DNA from: Rhodoblastus sp963804045
GTDB taxonomy: Bacteria; Pseudomonadota; Alphaproteobacteria; Rhizobiales; Beijerinckiaceae
Reading direction: 5' to 3'
Assembly (NCBI GenBank): GCA_963804045.1
Contig: CAWDOR010000004.1
Location: 233,348-297,347 of the forward strand
DNA: 64,000 nucleotides
Shown here: positions 49,720-59,320 of the stretch, one piece after another
How positions within the stretch are numbered: position 1 is the stretch's first letter
How the letters are laid out: each line of letters starts with the position of its first letter
The notes under the pieces: model-generated
What the model saw: the letters and a program-made list of their open reading frames with translations, nothing else
The model's database searches: none
What the model was told of the DNA's origin: nothing
Position numbers and translations under genes: made by a program

Positions 49720-50871
49720 ATGGTCCATCCGATTTTCGCCGATTGCGAGACCTCGATTTTCGAAACCATGTCGCGGCTAGCGACGGAACGCGGCGCGCTC
49801 AATCTCGGCCAGGGTTTTCCCGAGGGGCTGGAGCCCCAGGAACTGGTGGAAGCCGGCATCGCCGCGCTAAAAAACGGGCCGCATCAATATCCGCCCATGC
49901 TCGGCCTGCCGGCGCTGCGCCAGGCCGTCGCCGACAACGCCCGCCGCTTCTTCGGCCTCGACGCCGATTGGGAGCGCGAGGTGATGATCACTTCCGGCGC
50001 GACCGAAGCATTGGCCGATTGTTTTCTCGCCCTGCTGGAGCCGGGCGACGAAGTCATCGTCTTCGAGCCGGTCTATGATTCCTACGGGCCGATCGTCCGC
50101 CGCGCCGGCGCGGTTCCCGTGCCGGTCAAGCTGGCCCCGCCGGACTGGCGCCTGCCGTTTGAAAAGCTCGCCGCCGCGATCACCTCGCGGACAAAGGCCA
50201 TTGTGGTGAACACGCCGATGAACCCGATCGGCAAGGTTTTTGACGCGGAAGAATTGCGCGAAATCGCCGATCTCCTGCTCAAGCACGATCTGCTCGCCAT
50301 TTGCGACGAGGTCTACGAACATCTGGTCTTCGACAGCGCGCGACACAAAAGCCTGTTCGGCTTTCCTGAAATCCGCGACCGCGTGGCGCGCATCGGCTCG
50401 GCGGGCAAGAGCTTTTCGGTGACAGGCTGGAAGGTTGGTTTTGTCATGGCCGACGCCAGAATTTTGGGCCCCGTCGCCCGCGCGCACCAGTTCGTCACCT
50501 TCACCACCCCGCCCGCCTTGCAGGCGGCGGTCGCCGTCGGGCTGGCTTTGCCCGACTGCTATTTTACCGGGCTGAAACAGGCTTTGCAGGGGCGGCGCGA
50601 TTTTCTCACCTCCGGCCTCAACGCGCTCGGCTATGTCGCCCGCCCGGCGCAGGCGACCTATTTCACCGTCGCCGATTTTTCCGCGCTGGACGGGGAGGGC
50701 GACGATCTCGCCTTTTGCCGGCGCATGGTCGAGGAGGCGGGGGTCGCCGCCATTCCGCTCTCGGCCTTTTATGGCGCGCGCGACCTGCGCGGTTTTGTCC
50801 GCTTCTGTTTCGCCAAGCGGCAGGAGACGCTTGAGGACGCGCTGGACAGGCTCGCAGGGTGGCGGCGTTAG
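49720..50871 (+). CDS. Class I/II PLP-dependent aminotransferase
   Basis: A 383-residue aminotransferase of fold type I. The N-terminal LNLGQGFPEG, SGATEALADCFLALL, VNTPMNPIGKVF and the PLP-lysine loop IGSAGKSFSVTGWKVGF place it with the kynurenine/methionine/glutamine-phenylpyruvate transaminases. The exact substrate cannot be read from sequence. The stop overlaps the stop region of the convergent permease gene by four bases. Confidence 0.9.
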   Translation: MVHPIFADCETSIFETMSRLATERGALNLGQGFPEGLEPQELVEAGIAALKNGPHQYPPMLGLPALRQAVADNARRFFGLDADWEREVMITSGATEALADCFLALLEPGDEVIVFEPVYDSYGPIVRRAGAVPVPVKLAPPDWRLPFEKLAAAITSRTKAIVVNTPMNPIGKVFDAEELREIADLLLKHDLLAICDEVYEHLVFDSARHKSLFGFPEIRDRVARIGSAGKSFSVTGWKVGFVMADARILGPVARAHQFVTFTTPPALQAAVAVGLALPDCYFTGLKQALQGRRDFLTSGLNALGYVARPAQATYFTVADFSALDGEGDDLAFCRRMVEEAGVAAIPLSAFYGARDLRGFVRFCFAKRQETLEDALDRLAGWRR

Positions 50872-52181
50872 ATCATGGCGCCCTCGGCCTCGGTCTCCGC
50901 CTTGCCCAATTCCTCGCCATGCTCACGCCACAGCCAGAAGCAAAGCCCCGCCACCGGCAGGCCGATCAGCGAGGTCAGCGAGAAGAACAGCGTAAAACCA
51001 GTGCGCTCGATGATGAAGCCGCCGAAGCCCGCCAGGAAGAAACCGGGCATGGCGCAGACCGAGGTCATCAGCGCATATTGGCTGGCGGCGAATTCGGCCT
51101 TGGCCAGCACCGACATGAAGGTGATCAGCACCACCGAGGCGAAGGAGGCGGCGAAGGCGTCGACGCTGACCGCGCCCGCGAAAGTCCAGAATCCCCCGCC
51201 ATGGGCGGCGAGAAAGGCCAGGCTGAGATGCGAGGCCGAGGCCGCGACCGTGCCAATCAGCAGCGCGGTCATCAGGCCGACGCGCGCCACCAGCCAGGAG
51301 CAGAAAAACGCCCCGCCGAGCGCGACGAAAAAGCCGAAGATTTTCGTCACCGTGGCGATGTCGGCGTCGGAATAATGCAGGCTTTTGAACAGCGGCATGG
51401 CCATGGCTCCGGAAATATAGCCGGGCATGCGAAAGCCGGCGACCAGCAGCAGGATCGGAACAGCCAGCGGACCCAGGCGGACGAACAATTCGCGGATCGG
51501 CGACCAGATCGCCGTCGCGATCCCCGGCCGCTCCTTATGGGCGGCGGCGATAAAATCCTGCGCCGGCTCGGGCGCCAGCAACGCCGAGGCGGCGCCCGGC
51601 AGCATCATCGCGGCCATGCACAGATAGGCGGCCTTCCAGCCGAAGGCGCCGGCGAGATAGAGCGCGCCGGCCTGGGCGACGAGATTGCCGACGCGATAGC
51701 CGGCCTCGGAAAAGGAGCCCATCAGCGCCTGTTTGCCGGGCGGAGCGGCATTGATGCGCCAGCCGTCGATGACAATGTCCTGGGTGGCGCCGGCGACGCC
51801 CAGCGCCAGGGAAAAACCGACCGTCCAGGCCAGGCGGTTCGCCGGATCGCCCAGGGCTATTCCTGTGAGCGACGCGGCTATGGCGAGTTGCGAGGCGACG
51901 ATCCAGCCGCGCCTGCGTCCCAGCCAGCGGCCGAGCAGCGGCGGATCATATTGGTCGAGCAGCGGCGCCCATAAGAATTTGAGCTTATAGGCGATGGTCA
52001 GCCAGCTCATCAGCCCGATCAGCTCAAGCGGCACGCGAGCTTCCGTCAACCAGGCGGACTGGGTGATGTAAACCAGCAGATAGGGCATGCCCGAGGACAG
52101 GCCGAGTCCGACCATGGCGGGGTAACGCCGGTCGTCGCGCATATGGCGCCAGAGGATTTTCAGGTTGGCGAAATTGGTCAT
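50868..52181 (-). CDS. AmpG-like MFS muropeptide permease
   Basis: A 437-residue membrane protein with about 12 hydrophobic segments. The blocks GLSSGMPYLLVYITQSAWL, LKFLWAPLLDQYDPP, GRRRGWIVASQL and GATQDIVIDGWRIN are those of AmpG-type transporters, which import anhydromuropeptides during cell-wall recycling. No recycling gene lies beside it. The ATG is at 52181. Confidence 0.88.
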   Translation of the reverse strand: MTNFANLKILWRHMRDDRRYPAMVGLGLSSGMPYLLVYITQSAWLTEARVPLELIGLMSWLTIAYKLKFLWAPLLDQYDPPLLGRWLGRRRGWIVASQLAIAASLTGIALGDPANRLAWTVGFSLALGVAGATQDIVIDGWRINAAPPGKQALMGSFSEAGYRVGNLVAQAGALYLAGAFGWKAAYLCMAAMMLPGAASALLAPEPAQDFIAAAHKERPGIATAIWSPIRELFVRLGPLAVPILLLVAGFRMPGYISGAMAMPLFKSLHYSDADIATVTKIFGFFVALGGAFFCSWLVARVGLMTALLIGTVAASASHLSLAFLAAHGGGFWTFAGAVSVDAFAASFASVVLITFMSVLAKAEFAASQYALMTSVCAMPGFFLAGFGGFIIERTGFTLFFSLTSLIGLPVAGLCFWLWREHGEELGKAETEAEGAMI

Positions 52182-52336
52182 GGCCGCATCATGCGCGAAG
52201 CCGGCTTTTGGGGGAAGACCGGCGGCGGCGGGCGCAAGCGAAAAGGCTTGCCAGATAATATGCTTATATGCGAATGTTTTTGAATACAGACGAATGGACC
52301 GGCGTCTCGCGCGGTCCCCCTTGGAAAGGACCGAGC

Positions 52337-52540
52337 ATGAATCTCGACCGGGCCGTCATGGCCTTCGCCGGCGCGATGATTTTCGTTTCGCTGGCGCTGA
52401 CCTTTTTCGTTTCGCCGCTGTTCTGGCTGTTCACCGCCTTCATCGGCCTGAACCTGATCCAGGCCGCCTTCACCGGCTTCTGCCCGGCGGCGATTGTCTT
52501 CAAGCGCCTTGGCCTGGGGTCCGGCTGCGCCTTCCGCTGA
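52337..52540 (+). CDS. DUF2892 (YgaP-type) small membrane protein
   Basis: A 67-residue protein opening MNLDRAVMAFAGAMI, with two membrane helices and the family motif GLNLIQAAFTGFCPAAIVFK, which links to a C-terminal GLGSGCAFR. Family members sit on their own or follow rhodanese domains. The ATG at 52337 is used; an upstream ATG at 52268 would add 23 residues of no obvious character. Confidence 0.87.
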   Translation: MNLDRAVMAFAGAMIFVSLALTFFVSPLFWLFTAFIGLNLIQAAFTGFCPAAIVFKRLGLGSGCAFR

Positions 52541-52549
52541 AGCCCGGGT

Positions 52550-52867
52550 TCATTTGAACTTGTAATAATCCTGGTTCAGCGCGGCGACCAGGGCGTCGAA
52601 TTCCGCAGGCGTCAGCGTCGCGCCGGCGCCGGCGACGCAGCGCCGCGCCTGCGCCTTCAAGCCGCCGAGGTCGTGAACCCTGCGGTCGGCGCGGCTATAG
52701 AGGCCGAGCGCGTCGCCTGTCTTGGATTGGCTGGCGTGGCAGGCGCCGTTGCATTGATGCTCGGCGAGCAGGCGGCGGCCCAGCGCCAGGGTCGCATCCT
52801 CCTCGGCCCAGGCCACGCCGCTTCCGGCCAGCAGGAGCGGCAGCAGAAATTTAACGGTGCGGATCAT
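52550..52867 (-). CDS. Small periplasmic cytochrome c-like protein
   Basis: A 105-residue exported protein with a signal peptide (about 1-21, LLPLLLAGSGVAWAE) and a single haem-binding site near residue 39 in EHQCNGACHASQ. The two cysteines are separated by three residues (C-x3-CH), not the usual two. The rest is short: LYSRADRRVHDLGGLKAQAR, TLTPAEFDALVAALNQDYYKFK. The start overlaps the stop of mrp by four bases (ATGA), so the two are coupled. Confidence 0.82.
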   Translation of the reverse strand: MIRTVKFLLPLLLAGSGVAWAEEDATLALGRRLLAEHQCNGACHASQSKTGDALGLYSRADRRVHDLGGLKAQARRCVAGAGATLTPAEFDALVAALNQDYYKFK

Positions 52868-53910
52868 GGCTGGGCTCCTTGTCCCGCCAGCGCCATTTGC
52901 ACGCTTTCGGCGAGGGCGAGATAGGGCCTTGCCTGGGGGGCGTCGGGGTCTGTGGCTGCGATGGGGGCGCCGTTGTCGCTGGCCTGGCGCACGGCGAGAT
53001 CGAGCGGCGATTCGCCCAGGAAGGGCAGGCCCAGCTTTTCGGCCTCCGCCTTGGCGCCGCCGTGAGCGAAAATCTCCGAGCGGCCGCCGCAATGCGGGCA
53101 GAGGAAATAGCTCATGTTCTCGAACAGGCCGAGCACCGGGATTTTGACCTGATTGAACATGGACACCGCGCGGCGGGCGTCGATCAGGGCCAGATCCTGC
53201 GGCGTCGAGACGATCACGGCGCCGGCCAGCGAAGCGTTCTGCGCCAGGGTGAGCTGCACGTCGCCGGTGCCGGGGGGCATGTCGACGATGAGATAATCGA
53301 GTTCCCCCCAGGCGACATCGTTGAGCAATTGCTTGATCGCCGTCATCACCAGCGGACCGCGCCAGACCACCGCCGCGCCGGCCTCGATGAGGAAGCCGAT
53401 CGACATCAGCTTCACGCCGAATTTTTCGAACGGGATCAGGCTGCGCGAATCCTCGGCGAAGCCGGGCTTGTCGTGAATGCCGAACAGCAGCGGCAGCGAC
53501 GGGCCGAACACATCGGCGTCGAGCAGCCCGACTTTCGCCCCCCGCCGCGCCAGGGCCACGGCGAGATTGGCGGCGGTGGTCGATTTGCCGACGCCGCCCT
53601 TGCCCGAGGCCACCGCGACAATGTTTTTGACGCCCTCGACGCCGCCGGCGCTGGGGTTGCGCTCCGAACGTTCGGCGGTCAGCGTGACATAGGCCGCGCT
53701 CACGCCGGGAATTTTTTCCACCGCCGCCTGCGCCGCCGCGCGCATCGGCTCCAGCTCTCTTGCCCGCGCGGGATCAACCGCAAGCGTGACATAGGCCTTG
53801 CCCTCGAGCAGGCTGATCCCCGCCACGGCGCCAGAGTCGGGCAAGGGCGTCGCGCCGTCGGGGCCGGGCACGGCTTTCAGCGCCGCCATGATTTCCTGCT
53901 GCGTGGTCAT
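52864..53910 (-). CDS. mrp: Mrp/ApbC-type P-loop iron-sulfur carrier
   Basis: A 348-residue protein with an N-terminal MIP18/DUF59 domain (about 1-85) and a deviant Walker A P-loop domain, ASGKGGVGKSTTAANLAVAL. The CxxC pair that holds the bridging cluster is present in YFLCPHCGGRSEIF. It scaffolds and delivers [4Fe-4S] clusters. Its start overlaps the stop of the siroheme synthase gene (ATGA), and its stop overlaps the cytochrome gene, so all three form one operon. Confidence 0.94.
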   Translation of the reverse strand: MTTQQEIMAALKAVPGPDGATPLPDSGAVAGISLLEGKAYVTLAVDPARARELEPMRAAAQAAVEKIPGVSAAYVTLTAERSERNPSAGGVEGVKNIVAVASGKGGVGKSTTAANLAVALARRGAKVGLLDADVFGPSLPLLFGIHDKPGFAEDSRSLIPFEKFGVKLMSIGFLIEAGAAVVWRGPLVMTAIKQLLNDVAWGELDYLIVDMPPGTGDVQLTLAQNASLAGAVIVSTPQDLALIDARRAVSMFNQVKIPVLGLFENMSYFLCPHCGGRSEIFAHGGAKAEAEKLGLPFLGESPLDLAVRQASDNGAPIAATDPDAPQARPYLALAESVQMALAGQGAQP

Positions 53911-55055
53911 TGCATCCCCTTGGGTTTTTCGCTGAACCAGTTCAATGTGTCGCGCAGTGCGACCACCTTGCCGACGATGATGATGGTCGGGCCGCGCAGT
54001 CCCGCCTCGACGGCTTTTGCCGCTATGTCGGCGATTGTTCCGGTCACGGTGATCTGGCCAGCGCGCGTGCCGTTTTCGACAATGGCCACCGGCAGGCCGG
54101 GATCGGCGCCGCGCTTCAAAAATTCGCGCATCAGGAAGTCGAGATGGGCGAGGCCCATATAGACCGCCACCGTCTGGTTGGGCCGCAGCAAGGTCGACCA
54201 GTCGAGATCGATCGGCCCGTCACGGCCATGTCCGGTGACGAAGACGCAGGATTGCGCGTAATCGCGATGGGTCAGGGGTATCCCGGCATAGGCCGAGCAG
54301 CCGGCGGCGGCGGTGATTCCGGGGCAGACCTGGAAGGGAATCTTGTGCTCCGCGAGCTTTTCGATCTCCTCGCCGCCCCGCCCGAAAATAAAGGGGTCGC
54401 CGCCCTTGAGCCGCAACACGCGCTTGCCCTGCTGGGCGAGCCGCACCATTAATTCGCCAATTTCCTCCTGCGGCAGCGCGTGATCGGCGCGCTTCTTGCC
54501 GACATAGATGCGTTCGGCGTCGCGGCGCACGCGTTCCAAAATGGCCGGCTCGACCAGCCGGTCGTAGAGCACGACATCGGCCTTCTGCATCAGCCGGAAG
54601 GCGCGGAAGGTGAGCAGGTCCGGATCGCCCGGCCCGGCGCCGACCAGATAGACCTCGCCTTTTGGCGCGCCCTCGGCGCTGGAGCCGTCGGGGCGGGCCG
54701 CTTCAATCTCGCGTTCCAGATAGTTGCGCGCCGAAAGCTCGTCGCCCGCCAAAACCATTTCGACCGCCGGCCCCTCGTAGAAACGCTCCCAGAAGCGCAG
54801 CCGCGCCGCGTGGCTCGACAGCTTTTCGGCGAGCGCGGCGCGGCCCTCGCCGGCCAGAGCGGCGAGCCGGCCATAGGCGGCGGGGATCAGGCTTTCCAGC
54901 CGGGCTTTGAGCATGCGCCCCAGCAGGGGCGCCTCGCCGCCGGTGGAAATGGCGACGATCAGCGGATCGCGGTCGAGGATCGAGGGCACGATGAAATCGC
55001 TGATCTTGGGGTGGTCGGCGACATCGACCAAAAAGCCCCGGCTTTTCTGCGACAT
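53907..55055 (-). CDS. cysG: Siroheme synthase CysG, N-terminus missing at a sequence junction
   Basis: The visible part (about 382 residues) holds the end of the precorrin-2 dehydrogenase/ferrochelatase region (ISDFIVPSILDRDPLIVAIS) and the full uroporphyrinogen-III methyltransferase (VYLVGAGPGDPDLLTFRAF, RLKGGDPFIFGRGGEEIEKL, ITAAAGCSAYAGIPLTHRDY). A normal CysG has roughly 90-95 further N-terminal residues with the NAD-binding Rossmann motif; these are absent. Upstream of about 55055 the same strand is a fragment of an unrelated enzyme. The apparent ATG at 55055 is therefore probably not the real start. In sulfate assimilation CysG makes siroheme for sulfite and nitrite reductase. Confidence 0.85.
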   Translation of the reverse strand: MSQKSRGFLVDVADHPKISDFIVPSILDRDPLIVAISTGGEAPLLGRMLKARLESLIPAAYGRLAALAGEGRAALAEKLSSHAARLRFWERFYEGPAVEMVLAGDELSARNYLEREIEAARPDGSSAEGAPKGEVYLVGAGPGDPDLLTFRAFRLMQKADVVLYDRLVEPAILERVRRDAERIYVGKKRADHALPQEEIGELMVRLAQQGKRVLRLKGGDPFIFGRGGEEIEKLAEHKIPFQVCPGITAAAGCSAYAGIPLTHRDYAQSCVFVTGHGRDGPIDLDWSTLLRPNQTVAVYMGLAHLDFLMREFLKRGADPGLPVAIVENGTRAGQITVTGTIADIAAKAVEAGLRGPTIIIVGKVVALRDTLNWFSEKPKGMQ

Positions 55056-55430
55056 CCTGAATGAACGCGCTGCGGAAGATCACGTGCGAGATCGGTACCA
55101 GCAGCGTCTCTTCGTCGATCGCATCCAGCAGGCGCTCGGTATTGACGTGGATGGTGTCGTCGTTCGGCACCATCTCCACACGCGCACCCCGTTTGCGCTG
55201 CGCTTCCCAGAAGTACATGACTGAAGGAAAATTCAGGTCGCTGTAAACCACTTTGTTGCGGCGGCCACTAAAGTCGAAGCACGAGGCCACCGTCGCCTGG
55301 CAAGAGGTCACGTTCTGCAGGCAAGCTACCGATCCGGCCGGAGCGTTGAACAGCGCGCCAATCTCGTCACCCACCTGCGCCGCCAGCATCCACCATTCTT
55401 CTTCCCACGAACGCACACCGCGGGCGAGCG
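55056..55430 (-). pseudogene. Internal fragment of a kynureninase-like class V aminotransferase
   Basis: About 125 codons encode a typical inner part of a kynureninase-family PLP enzyme: VRSWEEEWWMLAAQVGDEIG, LQNVTSCQATVASCFDFSG, NKVVYSDLNFPSVMYFWEAQ and PISHVIFRSAFIQDV. It has neither start nor end: the upper side runs into a permease and the lower side into cysG in an abrupt switch. It cannot encode a working enzyme. Two joins this close suggest an assembly artefact. Confidence 0.75.
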
Positions 55431-56546
55431 CGGCAACGCGCCGTCGCGCGCGTAGGAGAAGGCAAGCCTGGTGCCCGCCCCCTGGACCGAGCTGCCGCAC
55501 GAGAAGAAGGCGAAGATGATCAGCAGCAAGAGGAAGTCCTGCACGCCGAGGGGAAGCTCGGCCAGGATGAAGGGCACGCCACCGCCCGCGACGGTCGCTC
55601 CGACCGCGTTGTGGGCCGGCATCGCAAGCAGCAGGGCGGCGATCAGGATGAACGACGCGATGCCGCCGACGATCAGTGCGTAGCGCATGGCCCGGGGCAC
55701 CTGGCGTCCCGCGTTCTTGGTCTCTTCAGAGATGTCGCCGGCGGCCTCGAAGCCGTAGAAGATGTAGACGGGAGCCAGGACGGCGATGAGCGCCGCACCG
55801 GGGAACCAGCTCCCGTGGAAGTTCAGGCCCAGGGGGTTGCTCGACAGGTGCTGGACATTCTGGGTGCTGAACAGGAAGCCGAGGCCGTGGTGGAAGCCTT
55901 TGACGGCGAGGATGATGGCCACTCCCAGGGTGCCGAGGATCTCGACGTAGACCCCCAGTCTGGCCACCCGTCCCATGACCCTGGCGCCATAGATGTTGAC
56001 CACCGTCTGGATGCCCAGGAGGATGAGCACGACGACGAGGATCACCCAGTGGCTGGTCGGGTCGAGGTTCCAACTGAACCAGTTGTGCAGCAATGCCGTC
56101 ACGTAGGAGACGATGCCGGTGTCGACCGCCGCCACCGTGACAAGTAGCGCGATCCCGTAGAACCATCCTACGAACCAGCCGTACTTCGGACCGACGGAGA
56201 ACTTGCTGTACTGGTAGAGCGCTCCCGCGACCGGGTAGTGACTGGCAAGCTCTCCGAACACCAGCGCCACCAGGAGCATCCCGGCCACCGGCAGCCACGT
56301 CAACCAGACATAGGCAGGTCCGCCGGTCCCGACTCCCAGCACGAACAGCGAGTAGATACCGACCATCGGCGACAGGTAGGTGAAGGCGACCGCGAAGTTG
56401 CTGAACAGTGGGAGAACTCGGTTGAGCTGGGGTTTGTAGCCGAGACTTACGAGACGGGCGTCCTCGCCCTTGGAGACGGTCGGGGCGTGGCTGGCTGCAT
56501 CATCTCCGCCGGGCATCACGTCACCCGACAACGCCGGTTCGGACAT
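55431..56546 (-). CDS. APC-family amino-acid permease, C-terminus missing
   Basis: About 370 residues with roughly nine or ten membrane segments, matching the amino acid-polyamine-organocation family: FAVAFTYLSPMVGIYSLFV, GELASHYPVAGALYQYSKF, VYIFYGFEAAGDISEETKNA and the SVQGAGTRLAFSYARDGALP loop. The reading then switches into the kynureninase-like fragment near 55430. Normal members have 12 segments and close to 500 residues. The ATG at 56546 is favoured by spacing from an AGGAGGA ribosome site, although the ATG at 56549 is adjacent. Confidence 0.8.
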
Positions 56547-56781
56547 CATGTCCTCCTTCTTCGATGCGCCCCGACGTGGGGGCCACATCGGTCGTAATTC
56601 GGAGAGCATTTGCCCTGATTCAGGCGGCGAGCAACGATGTTGAGCGTTGGCGAATGTCGGGCGGGGACGCGCCTGACGTCGCTGAGTCTGGCCGGGGCCG
56701 CTCCACACCTGTAGCCTTGGCGTGTCTGCGGCCAAGCCGGTCTGGAGACCGCGACCATCGACGCTCCACAGGGGGGACCGA

Positions 56782-57108
56782 ATGTTCGATCTGTCGACGA
56801 GCCACTTTCAGATCACGTGGACGTTGGCGGCCATCCTCGTGCTGGCGGCAGCCGCGGCGTGGCGGGCGGCGAGCAACTGGAACGTCGTCAGGTGGCGATC
56901 GATTGTCCTGGGGGTGGTGGCCGTGTTGCTCCTGCTGTTTGCGCTGAACAGCATGTTCACGCACAGCTGCAGCTCCAGCGGCAGCTCATCGCTGCAGATG
57001 CGCGCAGCACAGCCACAGACAACGCCGGAGACTTGGCTTGCCGGCCAGGGCGTCGAGCGACTGGGCGAACCCAGCTCGTTCCGGTTCTGGATGGCCGCAT
57101 CTGCATAG
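56782..57108 (+). CDS. Small membrane protein, family not recognised
   Basis: A possible 108-residue protein with two hydrophobic segments (ITWTLAAILVLAAAAAW and SIVLGVVAVLLLLFALN) and a Cys/Ser-rich stretch (HSCSSSGSSS). The ATG at 56782 has GGGGGGA upstream. Its 3' part lies opposite the spurious extension of the NmrA-like gene, so only this strand is likely to be coding here. Confidence 0.45.
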   Translation: MFDLSTSHFQITWTLAAILVLAAAAAWRAASNWNVVRWRSIVLGVVAVLLLLFALNSMFTHSCSSSGSSSLQMRAAQPQTTPETWLAGQGVERLGEPSSFRFWMAASA

Positions 57109-57186
57109 ATAGCTTCAGATTTCGAGAGGCGCCGCGCGAAAGCCACCCGCGGCCGACCCCCTTTCCCGAAGCCGAGTCTAGGCCAC

Positions 57187-58061
57187 CTAGCGCTGTCGAA
57201 ACGCCTTCGCCCACCACGCTGCAGCCAGGCGCCCAAGTCGAGCAACTCGGGGTGCATCTTGCGCACATCGTCGATCCTGGCGCGATAACCCTTGTGTGCG
57301 AGCCAGCGAAACATGAGGTAGAGGTCCTCGCTGCGCTCGCGCACGGCCTCCCAGGGGACCTCGACATAGGTCACCGGCTCACCGACGGCTTGGCTGAGGG
57401 CCACCGCCGCCTTTGGGAAGGTAAGCTCGTCGCCCGCAATGTCGAAGGCCTTGCCGATGTAGTGATCGGGTTGGGCGAAGACCAGGCCCACGATCGCGGC
57501 GATATCGTCGACGGCGATCATCTGTATCGGGGTCGTGCTGGCTAGCGGCACCGGCAGGGTGAGCCCCTCGTCGCCTGACTGCACACCGTAGTGAATCAGG
57601 TTTTCCATGAAGTAGACGGGGCGCACGACGGTGTGCGGCAGGTCGAGCTCCTTGAGGTGCTCCTCGATGCGCGCCTTGGACTCGAAGTGGGGGATGCCGA
57701 TCTTGTGGTTGGCCGAGCCCACCGAGGAGTAGACGTAGTGGCGCACCCCGGCAGAGGCGGCCACGTCGGCCAGCGTGTTGCCCTGGGCGATCTCGTTCTC
57801 GGGGCCCTTCTCGAAGGACGTGGCCATGGCAAAGACGCCGTAGACACCGCTCATGGGCCCGGTCAGGCTGCCCTGGTCGGTGAGGTCGCCGCCGGCGATC
57901 TCGACGTCTAGCTCCCGCAGGGGGCGTAGCGCCTCGGCATCCGGCTTGCGGGTCAGCCCGCGCACCCGCCAGCCGTCTGCTTGCAGGCGCCGCGCCACCG
58001 CCCCGCCCTGCTTGCCGCTGATGCCGGCGACCAGGATCGTCTTGTCGCTGTTTGCGCTCAT
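57187..58061 (-). CDS. NmrA-like NAD(P)-binding protein, frameshifted near its end
   Basis: About 290 residues. The Rossmann motif ILVAGISGKQGGAVARRL opens it, followed by YVYSSVGSANHKIGIPHFES, VRPVYFMENLIHYG and DDIAAIVGLVF, all typical of NmrA/HSCARG-type redox sensors or atypical SDRs. The domain should end near WLQR. The frame as given runs on for another 120 codons with no family character; one missing base at about 57221-57228 would give WLQR-WWAKAFRQR and a stop at 57187-57189. The ATG at 58061 has GGAGG upstream. Confidence 0.8.
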
Positions 58062-58183
58062 GGGCTCCTCCCTGCAACTCGGGGCTGCTCTCGGATGAAG
58101 CTTCTTTCCCAGGGCCAGGGAGGCTGAAAGGCGAGGCCGTTGACCCGTCAGGCCTCGAGGCACGGTCGTCTCTGGTAGGCCTG

Positions 58184-59179
58184 CTAACGCTCGCTGTCGA
58201 GCATGCCCATCTGGCGCTCGTCGTAGCGACTGCCGGCCACCGCCCCGAGAGGCGCCGCCTGCTCAATGGCCACGAGCTCGCTCTCGCTCAGCCGCAACTC
58301 AAGAGCCGCCACGACCTCCTTTACCCGACTGCGCCGCCGCATGCCGACAAGCGGCACGATGTCGTCTCCGCGCGAAAGCACCCAGGCGATTGCCACCTGT
58401 GCCACTGTCACATCTTTGGCGGCGGCGATCTCTCGCAGCCCTTCCACGATCGACAGGTTGCGCGCCAGATTGTCCGGCCGGAAGCGGGGCATGCCGGCGC
58501 GAAAGTCGCCCGAGGCAAAAGATCCTGTCGGGGACAGCTCACCGCCCAGCAGACCGCGGGACAGCACACCGTAGGCGGTGATGCCCGCGCCCAGCTCGCG
58601 ACAGGTGGGCAAGATCTCGCTCTCGATGCCGCGCGACAGCAGCGAGTACTCGATTTGCAGGTCGGCCACAGGGTGCACGGTCCGTGCGCGCCGCAACGTT
58701 TCCGCGCCGGCTTCGGAAAGTCCGACGTAGCGAATGTAGCCTGCTTCGATCATGTCGGCTATCGCTCCCACCGTCTCTTCGATGGGTACCTTCGGATCGA
58801 CTCGCCCGAGGCGATAGATGTCGATGTAGTCGACGCCCAGCCGCCGCAGACTGTAGGCGAGGAAGTTCTTCACCGCCGCCGGCCTGCCGTCGATGCCGAC
58901 GAAGGCGTTGTCGGGTGCGCGCAGCGCACCGAACTTCACACTGACCACGGCTTCGTCACGCCGCCGACCGCGCAGAGCCCGCCCCACCAGCATCTCGTTG
59001 TGACCCATGCCGTAGTAGTCGCCGGTGTCCACGAGATTGATGCCGGCATCGAGAGCAACGTGGATCGTCGCGATGCTCTCGTCGTCGTCGGCAGGGCCAT
59101 AGCTGCCGGACATCCCCATGCAGCCCAAGCCGATCGCAGACACTTTGGGGCCTGCCGAGCCAAGTCGTCGTACCTTCAC
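58184..59179 (-). CDS. Aldo/keto reductase (AKR13-like)
   Basis: A 331-residue TIM-barrel oxidoreductase: IGLGCMGMSGSYG, GINLVDTGDYYGMGHNEMLV, the Lys in VVSVKFG and the NADPH-end PLVGMRRRSRVKE. Asp, Tyr and Lys of the catalytic tetrad are visible. The His position, usually in a YxxHR context, reads IYRLGRVDP here. The start is taken as GTG at 59179 because GGAGG lies just before it; the longer ATG reading (59245) adds residues without family character. Confidence 0.85.
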   Translation of the reverse strand: MKVRRLGSAGPKVSAIGLGCMGMSGSYGPADDDESIATIHVALDAGINLVDTGDYYGMGHNEMLVGRALRGRRRDEAVVSVKFGALRAPDNAFVGIDGRPAAVKNFLAYSLRRLGVDYIDIYRLGRVDPKVPIEETVGAIADMIEAGYIRYVGLSEAGAETLRRARTVHPVADLQIEYSLLSRGIESEILPTCRELGAGITAYGVLSRGLLGGELSPTGSFASGDFRAGMPRFRPDNLARNLSIVEGLREIAAAKDVTVAQVAIAWVLSRGDDIVPLVGMRRRSRVKEVVAALELRLSESELVAIEQAAPLGAVAGSRYDERQMGMLDSER

Positions 59180-59320
59180 GAGGTCCTCCGGATTCGAGAT
59201 CCCAACGATGCTTGACTCTGGTTTCCCACTGACGAACGGCGACAACCAGTGGCCGGACGCGGCTTCGCTCCCGGCCTCAGCTTGAAACGAGAGGCTCCCG
59301 CAAGGAGAGGACTCCTCGTG

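Noticed and set aside
56808..57186. 120-codon extension of the NmrA-like protein
   Set aside because: It has no family character, lies opposite a better small membrane-protein frame and is explained by one missing base near 57225.
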